The notes under the pieces were generated by a model. That model was not told where the DNA came from. It saw nothing but the letters and a program-made list of their open reading frames with translations, and searched no databases. From assembly GCF_963678635.1 (NCBI RefSeq), contig NC_087064.1, forward strand, positions 51,542,684 through 51,606,683: 64,000 nt of DNA, given 5' to 3'. The DNA is from Symsagittifera roscoffensis. Lineage: Eukaryota > Xenacoelomorpha > Acoela > Convolutidae. A program made the position numbers and the translations under genes. Numbering within the stretch: the stretch's first letter is position 1; every line of letters begins with the position of its first letter. Positions 35,605 to 45,439 of this stretch are shown one piece after another.

Positions 35605-36606
35605 ATGAGACGGAGTAGGGTACCGGTGCTCGAAAAAAGGTCAAGTGGATCAAACACGAAATATAACTCGTCGCTGCGCGGAACGACATCAATGGGCCCA
35701 AGGAAAACAAAAGATAATTTTTCAGTTAGCATGGTCAGCACGAGGAGTAGTACCGAGAACAAGACGAGAGAAGGTGCTAAAGACAAACAGGTGGAGCCCA
35801 CAATTGAAATCGATCTAGAGACACCAGACCAGAGCGTAGATGAAGTGGAGAAGAAGACAACGGAATCCACACCGATGCCCCATATGGAAGATCAGAATCC
35901 AAAAACCGTGGAGTTTTCACCGATAGACGCGTTGGAAGACACAACAGGCAATACCCGAGAAACGGTGAAAGACGACTCTCAAGTAAAGAAGACATCTTTT
36001 ACAGAAAAGTTGGCGATGATGGTCGGAATGAAATCGAAAGACAACACGGCCGAAGAATCAAAAACTGAAAGAGCACGAACATTTGGGACAGTGAGCACGA
36101 AGGCGACAGAAGCCGACCTAAAGGAAGAACAAGCCAGAAAGGAAGCGACAGCCGAAAACAAGACAACGGCTGATCATGAAACAGCTACTCTTGAGCTTGG
36201 CGACCTGATGACAAAACTAAATCAGATCGACAAGAAACTAAAGTACAGTGAGGAAGATAGAGACTTAATAAGGAAAGAGTTGAAATACAACAAACACGAG
36301 TATCTGGATAGTTATTTTAACCTGGCTAAGGCGACAGACGAGAGACTCCAGCAGATGTCGGACATGGTAGATGCCACCAATGAAGAACGAGACAAGAACA
36401 TCAAAAAAGATATGCAACAGTTGAAAAACCGATATGATGATGTCAGCAGCCAATTAGGTAGCCTGGAAAAGAGAATAGACACAATGAACAGGAATCAGGC
36501 CGAAAGTTCGTGTGCAATACAGGCGAAATTGGATGCAATCAAGAAAATCAAGAAAAACTTTCAAGAAGCCAAAAGAATTCAAAGACGACTCCGATGGATG
36601 CATTGA
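35605..36606 (+). CDS. gag: Gag, N-terminal coiled-coil part
   Basis: It starts at an ATG with an AAAA context and encodes 333 residues very rich in Glu, Lys, Asp, Thr and Gln. A long region likely to form coiled coil spans about residues 185-330 (repeated leucine/charged pattern such as LGDLMTKLNQIDKKLKYSEED). The last ~15 residues read out of frame; the natural continuation lies in the next frame from about 36570, where capsid-like sequence begins. A shift of one base joins the two. This could be programmed, but other breaks in this copy suggest mutation. The role is inferred from position and composition. Confidence 0.7.
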   Translation: MRRSRVPVLEKRSSGSNTKYNSSLRGTTSMGPRKTKDNFSVSMVSTRSSTENKTREGAKDKQVEPTIEIDLETPDQSVDEVEKKTTESTPMPHMEDQNPKTVEFSPIDALEDTTGNTRETVKDDSQVKKTSFTEKLAMMVGMKSKDNTAEESKTERARTFGTVSTKATEADLKEEQARKEATAENKTTADHETATLELGDLMTKLNQIDKKLKYSEEDRDLIRKELKYNKHEYLDSYFNLAKATDERLQQMSDMVDATNEERDKNIKKDMQQLKNRYDDVSSQLGSLEKRIDTMNRNQAESSCAIQAKLDAIKKIKKNFQEAKRIQRRLRWMH

Positions 36607-38524
36607 CACTTGGGTGGAAGTGTTGAGATTACACCTAGAGCAAGATAACTTAAATGATGAAAGACAAGCATGCACAGCCATTCTCAGCAACTTGGAAGGC
36701 ACGGCATTAAAATGCGTGGTTGCAAAGAAAGAAGAAGAACGCGATACCGCGGACAAAATCTTCGAAATATTGCTGAATCGATTCGGGTCAGGCATGAAGG
36801 GTCACCAAGCGATGATGCGATTTGAAAAGAGAAGGCAGAGGGACGATGAGTCAATTGATCGCTTCCTAGATGACCTTGAGAGCTTGAGAAGAAGGAGTGA
36901 CCCAGAGGAGTCGACAAACAGAAGAAACTTTAGCATTGCCTCAAAGTTCATTGATGGGGTAAAAAGTGATGTTAGCTTAAGAACAATGTTAGCAACAAAC
37001 TATACATTGTCGAAAGACAGCGCACCGACCCCAGAAGAAATGAGACAGAAATCAAGGGAATACATGCTGATGAAGCCCAAGAAATACTCATATTCAGAAA
37101 ACAGAAACACGCAAGGGGGAAGCCAACCTCAGAGGTCGTCATGGTACAAGCCTAGAGATGACATGGACAAGCGCAGATCATGCGCGAACTGCGGGTCGGC
37201 GGATCACCACGTGGCTGACTGCACAACATACAAACAAGGCATGAAGAGTCTAGGATACGCACCGGATGAGGAGGACATGAGCCAGATGGAGGAACACGAG
37301 TACTATAGTGGCTTAATCATCAAGATAGGAGCGAGATGCTTCTTCTGTAACCAAGAAGGGCACTTCAGAATGGATTGTCCCTTGTTCTGGGAAGCGGTCA
37401 AGGACCAGAGTCACCCCAAACATAAGTTGGCATTAGCGGCGGTGCAGAATCAGCGGAATAGACAAAACGAGTTTGAATCTAGGAACTTAGGAGCACCAAG
37501 CACGGAATTGCCGACGAAAACAGTGAAAGCTGTAACACATGTTAATGGTGCGATAGAATCCGCAGCCGGGAACTCTCTAGAGATAAATTATGAGAAAGTG
37601 GCGACGGAAGCAATTACCAAAGTGAAACAGGATCTGGCTGCGAAAGAAATAGAGCAACGACTAAAGCTGGAGATCGAAAGACAGAATTTCAACGAAGCAT
37701 TAGCTGGATCAAAACCAACACCAGAGGCTGTACCGGGCTCGACAAAGACCGGGAATTGTAACACTGTAAAAATGGTGACGGGAAAGCCATTCGGCATATC
37801 GAAAATTGGGGCTAGAATAATGTCGATAATCACAGTGGGCGGCCACGAGGTAACCAGAAACTTGAGCGAACCGAGCGACCAGACAATAATGCACATTGAC
37901 GTGTACGCAGATTACTTGAGTTGTATAAGCCCACAAACGACTTCTAGAGCGTTGAGAGCACTACTCACGAGAGGGGACAGCAAGTCGGTACGTGTTGATA
38001 ACAGGTATACTGAAGCTTATGGTCCACACGAGGTGATGCTAAATATAGATGGAATCAACATCTATACCAAGACAATGATAACATGTGACGAAGACCTAAT
38101 TGGGAAAATCTACGTAGGGAAAGAAATGTTGAAAGTGAGATCGATTGGACACTGCGCCATGCTTGAAGAAGATGCGATGCACATCGGGACGGAGGCAGAT
38201 GTGACAGGGCACGTGCTAGACATAAGTGGCAAAAAGACTCAGTTAGGTGGGTTACTTGATACGGGAGCAGTCTTGAGCGTCATACCAATCGAAACTTGGG
38301 AACGGATGGGCTTTGACAAAGGTGATTTGATAGACTCGAGAATACGGCTGTCAGCTGCAAACAAAGGGGCACTTCGGGTGCTGGGCAGTACGCCGATAAT
38401 AGCCTTCAATTTGGGGGAACGTAACCTGTGGATGAGCTTTCTCGTGGTAGAAAACCTAGATGAATCTGACCAATTCATTTTGGGCAGAGACTTTACGTAT
38501 TTCGAATTTCGACGTAACGATTGA
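36512..38524 (+). CDS. gag-pro: Gag capsid/nucleocapsid and aspartic protease
   Basis: Continues Gag in a new frame; the frame's first codon is GTG and is not a real start. A retrotransposon Gag region (DTWVEVLRLHLEQDNLNDER to about residue 165) is followed by two zinc knuckles of form C-x2-C-x4-H-x4-C, starting at residues 224 and 276 and separated by an acidic insert. Further on is a retropepsin-like protease with LLDTGAVLSVIP (catalytic Asp at residue 583) and ILGRDF at the end. The frame is lost at 38500-38524 just after ILGRDF, where RT-frame sequence begins. The protease would mature the Gag-Pol polyprotein. Confidence 0.88.
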   Translation: MQYRRNWMQSRKSRKTFKKPKEFKDDSDGCIDTWVEVLRLHLEQDNLNDERQACTAILSNLEGTALKCVVAKKEEERDTADKIFEILLNRFGSGMKGHQAMMRFEKRRQRDDESIDRFLDDLESLRRRSDPEESTNRRNFSIASKFIDGVKSDVSLRTMLATNYTLSKDSAPTPEEMRQKSREYMLMKPKKYSYSENRNTQGGSQPQRSSWYKPRDDMDKRRSCANCGSADHHVADCTTYKQGMKSLGYAPDEEDMSQMEEHEYYSGLIIKIGARCFFCNQEGHFRMDCPLFWEAVKDQSHPKHKLALAAVQNQRNRQNEFESRNLGAPSTELPTKTVKAVTHVNGAIESAAGNSLEINYEKVATEAITKVKQDLAAKEIEQRLKLEIERQNFNEALAGSKPTPEAVPGSTKTGNCNTVKMVTGKPFGISKIGARIMSIITVGGHEVTRNLSEPSDQTIMHIDVYADYLSCISPQTTSRALRALLTRGDSKSVRVDNRYTEAYGPHEVMLNIDGINIYTKTMITCDEDLIGKIYVGKEMLKVRSIGHCAMLEEDAMHIGTEADVTGHVLDISGKKTQLGGLLDTGAVLSVIPIETWERMGFDKGDLIDSRIRLSAANKGALRVLGSTPIIAFNLGERNLWMSFLVVENLDESDQFILGRDFTYFEFRRND

Positions 38525-39728
38525 TCTAAATAACGCAATGTTCAGGATACGGAACCCGGATAGGAGGTACGCAATCAAACCGGTAAATTTAATAATGGCA
38601 AATGAAACCAAAGCACCGGTATTCTTGAGTAGAAGGGTGAGGCTAAAGGCGAATGAAGCGGCAATCGTAGGCTTGAGGATGAAAAATTACAATGAACTAA
38701 GTGACAACAAGCAAGTGTGTATAGTTCCGAATCCTAATAGTCAAAGTGCTGCTGTTTTAGGAAGATCCTTCTCGATAACAAAGAGCGGCCTCTGCGTCAG
38801 TGTCTTGTTGAATACTCTTGATATACCGATCACGATACAGAGAGGGAGGAAACTGGGATATGCTTTACCGGTTAAAACTCGATATGAAACAACGGAGAAC
38901 TCAAAACAAAATGAAGTTGTTGATTGTCCCAATCATAGGGACAAAATTTGTATCTTGAGACGATTGCAGAAAATAAAAGATTCTTCAGGTCTTGTTAAAT
39001 CACTTAAGTCAGAGACAGACGATGGGCTGTCGAGCTGTTCGAACTTTCCAGAGCGGCCCACACTAGATGAAATGCAAACTGATAAACTGGTTCTGCCGGA
39101 GATTGAACATTTGAGGGGCAAACTGAAAGATGAACAGCTCGAAGCCATCAAGGACGTACTAGAGCGGAACGAAGAAGTTTTTTCGAGGCATAAAGCGGAT
39201 ATCGGGTGTTGTAATTTTGTTGAGCATGAAATAGAACTTGAGGAGAACGCGGTACCGCACAGGGAGGGGGCGAGGCGCATGACCCCACACAAATCGGAGG
39301 CGTGTAGAAAAGAAATCGAGACGTTACTAGAGTATGACATGATAGAACCATCCAAGTCACCGTGGGCGTGTGGAGTAGTGATGGCCAAAAAGAAAGGCGA
39401 CCAGTTGAGGTTTTGTTGTGACTTTCGATACCTGAACTCCGTCACGGTGAAGGATGCCTATCCCATACCTAGGATTGATGAGAGCCTCTCGAAGTTAGGT
39501 GATGCAAAATTTTTTACGACTCTTGATTTAGGCTCGGCCTTTTGGCAGGTACCACTAAGGAAGCAGGACAGGGACAAGACAGGTTCGCTGCGAGTTGGGT
39601 CTGTTTCAATGGAAACGGATGCCGTTTGGACTTTGCAACGCCACAGCCACGTTTCAGCGGTTGATGGCACAAGCGTTAATAGGCGTGACGAAGAAGTATG
39701 GCAATCTGGTAATGTGCTACGTGGATGA
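38460..39728 (+). CDS. pol: Pol: pre-RT linker and RT fingers/palm start
   Basis: After DVTIDLNNAMFRIRNP comes a linker, then the Ty3-type RT domain: EIETLLEYDMIEPSKSPWA, VMAKKKGDQLRFCCDFRYLN, and TTLDLGSAFWQVPL with the first catalytic Asp. Near 39590 the frame is wrong: the expected RMPFG region continues in the next frame. The frame break lies within the RT core, so this copy cannot make active enzyme unless the break is an assembly error. The start is not an independent initiation site; it continues the upstream frame. Confidence 0.88.
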   Translation: MNLTNSFWAETLRISNFDVTIDLNNAMFRIRNPDRRYAIKPVNLIMANETKAPVFLSRRVRLKANEAAIVGLRMKNYNELSDNKQVCIVPNPNSQSAAVLGRSFSITKSGLCVSVLLNTLDIPITIQRGRKLGYALPVKTRYETTENSKQNEVVDCPNHRDKICILRRLQKIKDSSGLVKSLKSETDDGLSSCSNFPERPTLDEMQTDKLVLPEIEHLRGKLKDEQLEAIKDVLERNEEVFSRHKADIGCCNFVEHEIELEENAVPHREGARRMTPHKSEACRKEIETLLEYDMIEPSKSPWACGVVMAKKKGDQLRFCCDFRYLNSVTVKDAYPIPRIDESLSKLGDAKFFTTLDLGSAFWQVPLRKQDRDKTGSLRVGSVSMETDAVWTLQRHSHVSAVDGTSVNRRDEEVWQSGNVLRG

Positions 39729-40845
39729 CGTGGTAATAGCGACGCCCACATTGGAAGACCACATTGAGAGACTTGACGAAGTGCTCGCATGCATGAAAAG
39801 GTCGGGGCTAAAGTGTAAACCATCAAAGTGCGAGATACTCAAGGACTCAATAAAATACTTGGGCAGGATGGTAGACAAGCACGGCATCAGACCTGATCCG
39901 GACGCCGTGGAAGCAGTCCTAACCTGGAAATCACCGAAGACAGAACATCAGTTGATGAGCTTCCTGGGTTTCGCTAACTATTATGGTGAGTTCATCAAAG
40001 GCTATGCGGACAAGGTATACCCGATGCAACAATTAATGAGACACAAAGGCAAGAAGTTCACGTGGAACAACGCAGCAGAAGAGTCATTCCAGAGAATAAA
40101 GAAAGAGCTATGTGAGGCACCAGTACTGGGTATGCCGACTGAGAAAGGGATGTACGTGCTGGACACGGATGCGTCGGTAGTCGCGATTTCTGGAATTCTC
40201 CATCAAGAACAAGAATGGAATGGGAAGACAATCTTGAGACCAATAGCGTACGGGAGCAAAGTCCTGAGTGACACGGAAATGAAGTACGGAGCACCGAAAG
40301 CAGAGATGTTCGCGGTGGTTACCTTTGTCGAGAAATACAGGGCATACCTGGGCAGTGAGCCATTCAAGTTGCGAGTCGACAATCGAGCACTGAGCTGGCT
40401 GAAAACGTACTCAATGGACCAAAGTTACATTGGGAGGTGGATAGTTCGCCTGGACGGATACAACATGATAATTGAGCATATAAAACGAGATAAACATCAG
40501 AATGCCGACAGCTTGAGTAAGAAGACGGAGTTCTATGAGAGACAAGAGCAAAGAGAGGCAGACAGACCTGAAATCAAAGATGGCTTCTCCTTCATGGACA
40601 AGGAAACGTACGACAGTCTTCCACTCACGAGATGGCTGGACAAATCAGGCAAACCGATTGAAGATCATCCTGAATTACCTAAAGAACCTCCAGAAAAGAC
40701 CATCTTGAAGAAGAGCAGAAGGATTCCGATAGAAATAATACTAAAGTGGAAGATCGTGAGGGAGACGCTCAAGGCAAAAGGCTATGATCTTAACCAGGTA
40801 GAAGCAGGAACTGCACAGATAGATGCTCGAGAAACTATCAGATGA
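39595..40845 (+). CDS. pol: Pol: RT palm/thumb and RNase H
   Basis: It begins at LFQWKRMPFGLCNA and contains the catalytic YVDD at 39718-39729, LKCKPSKCEIL, and the thumb region with FLGFANYYGEFI. An RNase H domain follows, with DTDAS, a Glu in PKAEMFA and VDNRALSWL, ending in HQNADSLSKK. A linker rich in Glu and Lys then leads to the integrase frame. This part is otherwise intact. The frame ends at 40845 and the next frame takes over in the overlap from 40823. Confidence 0.9.
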   Translation: MGLFQWKRMPFGLCNATATFQRLMAQALIGVTKKYGNLVMCYVDDVVIATPTLEDHIERLDEVLACMKRSGLKCKPSKCEILKDSIKYLGRMVDKHGIRPDPDAVEAVLTWKSPKTEHQLMSFLGFANYYGEFIKGYADKVYPMQQLMRHKGKKFTWNNAAEESFQRIKKELCEAPVLGMPTEKGMYVLDTDASVVAISGILHQEQEWNGKTILRPIAYGSKVLSDTEMKYGAPKAEMFAVVTFVEKYRAYLGSEPFKLRVDNRALSWLKTYSMDQSYIGRWIVRLDGYNMIIEHIKRDKHQNADSLSKKTEFYERQEQREADRPEIKDGFSFMDKETYDSLPLTRWLDKSGKPIEDHPELPKEPPEKTILKKSRRIPIEIILKWKIVRETLKAKGYDLNQVEAGTAQIDARETIR

Positions 40846-42337
40846 GAAGCCCGTGATCCAAGAGAAGGGTCAAGAGGAACCGGAAGTCACTATACTTCGG
40901 AGAAAAGAAATAGTGAACAATACTGACTCCTCAAGAGGAAGCGTCACTGACAGCAAAGATGTCGTGCGGTCACTAGTTGACAAAATCCCCGAAAACATTC
41001 TGGAGCAGACCAAGGTTAGGAAAAAGAAAGTAACGTTCAAAGAAGATACTGAACACCTGGGACTAGGTCAAGAGTCCGGGGAGTGTTCCATGTTCACGGA
41101 AGAAGAAACCGGAGAAGGAAAATTGTCCGGGGAGCGTGAAGAATGGGATGAAGACTCGGATGAGAGCAGCGAAAACCAAGACAGTCTGTGCATGATATTG
41201 GCGGAAGAGAAGACAAGGCACCACGACAGGGAGTTACAGACGGATCCATCTTCAGGAACGTACAATCTGGACGTACAGGAGATACGAGGTGGTGAAGAAC
41301 TTGAGAAAATTGCGGTTTCAAGGAAGCCATTCAAGGAATTATCAAGCAACTCAAACGTCAGAACGAATCTGGTGCCAGAAGATGATATGAAAATCGTGAA
41401 AAGGATGATATGCGTGAAGCTGAGTGATGACATCCACAACCCTGGTGAGATGAATGGACAGATCATGGCGCTAAAGGAGCATGTCAAGGCAAGATATAGG
41501 CTGTCAGACCTAATAAGAGCCCAAAAGAATGACAAAATGACAAGTAACCTCTCCAAATGGATCCAGTCGGGGGTCAAGGCGAAGGGGGAACTCGAGGAAG
41601 ACAGCTACAAGATCTTGAGCCAGTTCTACAAAGAGAAGAAAGACTTACTCTACCACACAGCAGATGGGGTGGTAGCATGCAAGAGGAAAGATGAGGAGAA
41701 GATATTACACAAACACAACCTCATCATACTGCCACAATTGTATCAAACGGAGGTGCTTTTCAGATCGCACGACCAGATGGGGCACCAGGGGATAGATAAA
41801 GTACAACAAAGGATACTTCACAGGTTTGATTGGCCAGGAATGAGAAAAGCTTGCGAGAGATGGGTGAATGCCTGCTTGGCATGCCTCCAGGTAAAAGACC
41901 CAAGGAAGATGAAGTTTCCCCTCAAATCCGTCGAGAGATCAGAGTTCAATGAAGTGGTGCAGATAGACCATCAAAAAATCTGCATGACGGAGTCGGGATA
42001 TAACCAGATACTGGTTATAATAGATCACTTCACAAAGTTGGCGGAAGCGGTTCCGTGCCAGACAGCCTCGGCCGAGGAGACATGTGATCATCTGATAACG
42101 CATTGGATATCGCGGTATGGTTGTCCAATGACTTTCCAGTCGGACAACGGCAAAGCTTTTGTGGGGGACTTGACAAAAGAATTGATGAGGAGATCGCACA
42201 TTGCTCAAGCACACTCGACAACCTACCATCCACAGACCAACGGGTTGGTAGAGAGACAGAACAGGACACTGGTCAACATGTTAAGGGTGTACTGCTCAAG
42301 ATACATGACGGACTGGATAAATACCTGCCACAGGTAG
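40823..42337 (+). CDS. pol: Pol: acidic linker, integrase zinc finger and core
   Basis: A long acidic linker (about residues 1-170) with two in-frame copies of the base motif GTCCGGGGAG is followed by the integrase. The zinc-binding motif has His residues in SHDQMGHQG and Cys residues in CLAC. The DDE residues are Asp in VQIDHQK, Asp in FQSDNGKAF and Glu in GLVERQNR. The frame is lost at MTDW near 42310; the expected continuation (DKYLPQVVGAYNSTQHSTT) is in another frame, implying one missing base. The linker between RNase H and integrase is longer than in most Ty3 elements. Confidence 0.9.
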   Translation: MLEKLSDEKPVIQEKGQEEPEVTILRRKEIVNNTDSSRGSVTDSKDVVRSLVDKIPENILEQTKVRKKKVTFKEDTEHLGLGQESGECSMFTEEETGEGKLSGEREEWDEDSDESSENQDSLCMILAEEKTRHHDRELQTDPSSGTYNLDVQEIRGGEELEKIAVSRKPFKELSSNSNVRTNLVPEDDMKIVKRMICVKLSDDIHNPGEMNGQIMALKEHVKARYRLSDLIRAQKNDKMTSNLSKWIQSGVKAKGELEEDSYKILSQFYKEKKDLLYHTADGVVACKRKDEEKILHKHNLIILPQLYQTEVLFRSHDQMGHQGIDKVQQRILHRFDWPGMRKACERWVNACLACLQVKDPRKMKFPLKSVERSEFNEVVQIDHQKICMTESGYNQILVIIDHFTKLAEAVPCQTASAEETCDHLITHWISRYGCPMTFQSDNGKAFVGDLTKELMRRSHIAQAHSTTYHPQTNGLVERQNRTLVNMLRVYCSRYMTDWINTCHR

Positions 42338-44079
42338 TAGGGGCCTACAACAGTACACAGCACTCAACGACGGACATCAGTCCCTTCATGATGTTGACGG
42401 GCAGGGAGAGAGCAATGCCTCTGACATTCTTTTACCCGGAATACGAGGGGAAAAGGACGTCGCCTCAGGCATACGTGAAAGAAGCGATCAAAAGACAACA
42501 GGAGCTAAACGAGCTATGCAGGAGGAACACGGCGCAAGCGCAAATGAGGCAACACAGAAAATATGACGAAAAAATATTACAAGCAAAGCCATATGAGGTG
42601 GGCCAATACGTGTGGGTCTTTCAAAATGTCATACCGCCCAAAGGAACGAAGAAACTACTCAAGAAGTGGAGGGGACCATTCATGATAACGGAAGTTCATC
42701 AACAAGGACGGTTCTACCGCTTGAGTACTGGGCGAGCAGCACATTATGAAAATCTGAAGCCTCACGTTCCGTCCCCGGAGGACTGGTGCATACCGAAGGA
42801 CATGGAGGGTCTCGAGTACCTGGTGGTAGAGCCAGAGTGTGAAGTGAATGAAAAAGGCACCAGAGAGAAAAATGATGGTAATGAGAACTTGAGTTTGGAC
42901 GACAATGAAAAGATAGAGGTGGAGTCTGAAGCAGGATCGTTTGTAGAAGAAGACTGGAACGACCCGGAGCAAGATGAGGTGCCGAAGTGGATGGAGCCAG
43001 ATCGACCAATACCACCGGGGACCAGGACTGGCAATCGTAAACGGACCAGCATGAGGTACAACAGATACGGGGATGACTTCTTGATCGATAAGATACAGCC
43101 AGACAAATTGGGCGAGGAACTACTGAGTGCAGGCGAATTGGAAGCCGAAGAGGAATGGCAGGTCATTGAAGATGGTGGACACTATCCGCAGGAAGACTAC
43201 TCGACACCAGAATTGGAGACGGATCTCGAACAGAGTGAGATAGAGAGGAGGGAGAACACGAACTTGAGGATACTAGAGTGGATGCGCGATGTCAAAGACG
43301 AGAGCCACGAAGGACAAAGCATTCAACAAGTCGACGTGTCATCGGCAAATTATATGAAGACAGAGGACCCTCTTTTCGGATGGACGGCAACAGACAGGCC
43401 ACTGGACATTCCTCCGGCCAATTCAGACCCGACAACATCGACGGGGACGTCGATAAATATTTTTGTCCGGGGAGTGGGGGTAGGACTTACCCACACCGAA
43501 AATTTGATGATAAAGAAGCTCAAGGAAGTGAGAGAAACAAGCGAATTGGAACTGGAAGAAGAAGAGCCAGAGCCTACCATAGGTCGGAATTTCAAAACGA
43601 AGTTTGAAATACCCAATGAGTACTCGGAAAACATCATGATAACGGATAGCGACTTCATCCTGTCAAACAGGACTAGCGCGATCTGCGTCACGGCGGACAT
43701 GAGTTTCAAATCAAGATTGGAAGCTGACTTCAAAAGAGAGTACCAGAATGTGGAGTTTCTGTTCAGACAGAGACCAGGACTGGGAGGGATGGCAGCGCTT
43801 CCACCATCAGTAGCACAAGTCCCGGGCAAATATCTGTGCTTCCTAGTGACGAGGGTCAATGACAGGAACACAATTGATCCCGAACACGTGATGTTGGCAA
43901 TAACAAGACTACGAGACTTCATGATTGAAAGAGGAATAACGGAGGTCTCAATGCCGGTGTATGACCCAAACAGGGGCAAACTGAGCTCAAGGGAATTGTA
44001 CGCTATCCTACACGTAGTCTTCGCGGAAACTGAGATAATGGTGTATCTTCACAAGAAATACTACTTGAGCATCGCCTGA
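42315..44079 (+). CDS. pol: Pol: integrase C-terminus, GPF module, macro-like domain
   Basis: The open frame extends back to 42103, but its real content starts near 42315 at DKYLPQVVGAYN. The SH3-like GPF/Y module (LKKWRGPFMITEVHQQGRFY) is followed by about 270 residues of acidic linker, then FVRGVGVGLTH. From about 43600 to the TGA at 44077-44079 the sequence resembles macro domains of the OARD1/TARG1 type: a strand-loop ICVTADMSFKSRLEADFKRE, then GLGGMAAL, then GKYLCFLVTR, and a helix leading to ITEVSMPVYD, ending in ILHVVFAETEIMVYLH. The Gly-rich and Lys/Asp catalytic positions of active enzymes are only partly matched, so ADP-ribose binding is inferred, not shown. Confidence 0.75.
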
Positions 44080-44572
44080 GTTGGGCACACGGGGGTCTCG
44101 AGTTGGGCGTGAGGGAGGAGTCTTGAGTTAGGTACTGGGGTGCGGCACAGGTAAAGGGAACTTAAGACGCGATTGGCATGACAATTGATTTTAGAAGGAT
44201 TAACGGTGCTAAAACATAAAATGAATCTGCATGCTTTTAAGGAAATTCCAATTGAATTGTTTTAAGTGGAATGAAAATGATAAGATTTTAACCATACTGG
44301 TAAAAGGGGGGTTTCTAGGTTAGGAACATGACATATTAAGTCTTAATATGGTTTCTGTTTTCAGATCAAGTTTGATAAACAAAGTTGAAAATCCAACTAT
44401 ACTCAAGCGAGAGACAGAAAGGGAAGTCTTGATTGAACTCGCGATAATCGACACCTGCAGCAAGTATTTGCAAGGGAACATTTCTAGAGAATTCTTGAGT
44501 TGGGTAATTCTTGAGTCGGTAAGGTAATTCTTGAGCTGGTTAATACTTGAATACATCCCGAAGTCACAGAGA
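44080..44572 (+). other. Spacer between pol and the 3' ORFs
   Basis: About 0.5 kb without an ORF. It contains several near-repeats of TTCTTGAGTTGGGTAA (44490-44550), a G-run (GGTAAAAGGGGGG near 44300), and a good splice acceptor at 44353-44364. Separation of pol from the 3' ORFs by such a spacer suits expression of the latter from a spliced RNA. Confidence 0.55.
44353..44364 (+). promoter_or_regulatory. Candidate splice acceptor before the 3' ORFs
   Basis: TTTCTGTTTTCAG is followed by ATCAAG about 210 bases upstream of the first ATG of the 3' ORF chain (44573). The pyrimidine tract and CAG fit a metazoan 3' splice site closely. Use is inferred from position only. Confidence 0.45.
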
Positions 44573-45439
44573 ATGTTAGACAGGTTCTGGAAATCCATGC
44601 CCGCGGCCCTGAAGAAGCCTACTCTCGATGAGCTGTACAGACGCCTGAGGGACCTGGATTATACCCAGATAGACGAGAGAATGGCGGTGATGCTGAATGC
44701 CATCCTCTAGTTGGAAGAACAGGGTGAGTGCAGGGAGTCTGCGACGGAGGCTGTCTTGATGGTCGGCTACACCACTGAGGGAATATCAAATCAGGAACAG
44801 ACCAGATGGTTGTCTTGGAATGTGGATGGAGGAGTAAGGGGCTTTGACTTGGCAAGGAATCCTGGCCTGAGTAACAATACCGACTATGGCGCAGGAGAAT
44901 TCCCACTACCAACTAGGCCATCAGCAAGATCGACAGGCCAGAGCTCGAGTAAGGTGCCATCGATGATGCGAGCGCAACAGACGACTGAGGCATATCCGGA
45001 TCTTGGTGTTCTAAAGAAAGAGCTCGAGAAGACGCAGAGGGAAAGGAACAAGGCGAACCTCGATCGGGATCAGGCTAAGCTGGATCGGGAAAAGGCTCAG
45101 CTGGAAAGGGACCAGGCGGTCAACGAACGAGATCAGACTCTGAGGTTGCTTGAGATGCTGCGGGCTGAACATCAGCAAGAACTAAGGGTGCGGGAGAATG
45201 CCGCGAATTGTGAGCAACTGAAGTCGGAGATGGAGCGAATAGAACAACGACAACGTGAACTTGATGCACAGAAGGGAGCCAGGCCAAAGTAGCGAGTGGT
45301 TACCAGCTCGAGGCCAGAATCACGCATGGAAGTGGATGAAGCCCCCAGGGCAAGAGGACGGTTCAACCTTGACCGCGAGGCTCGAGAACACATGAGTGAA
45401 GGGTAGGAAGTCTGGATACCAAATGAAGCAACGTCCTCC
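44573..45439 (+). CDS. 3' ORF chain, N-terminal coiled-coil part (contains TAG codons)
   Basis: One frame runs from ATG 44573 with in-frame TAG at 44708-44710, 45290-45292 and 45404-45406. Between them it encodes MLDRFWKSMPAALKKPTLDE at the start, and from about 45010 to 45285 a strongly charged repeat (KLDREKAQLERDQAVNERDQ) that should form a coiled coil. Each TAG could be a CAG (Gln) with a single C-to-T change, since the surrounding sequence stays in register. The frame continues directly into the SGNH hydrolase. No known family was recognised for the N-terminal segment. It might be a structural or scaffold part of a polyprotein. Confidence 0.6.
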
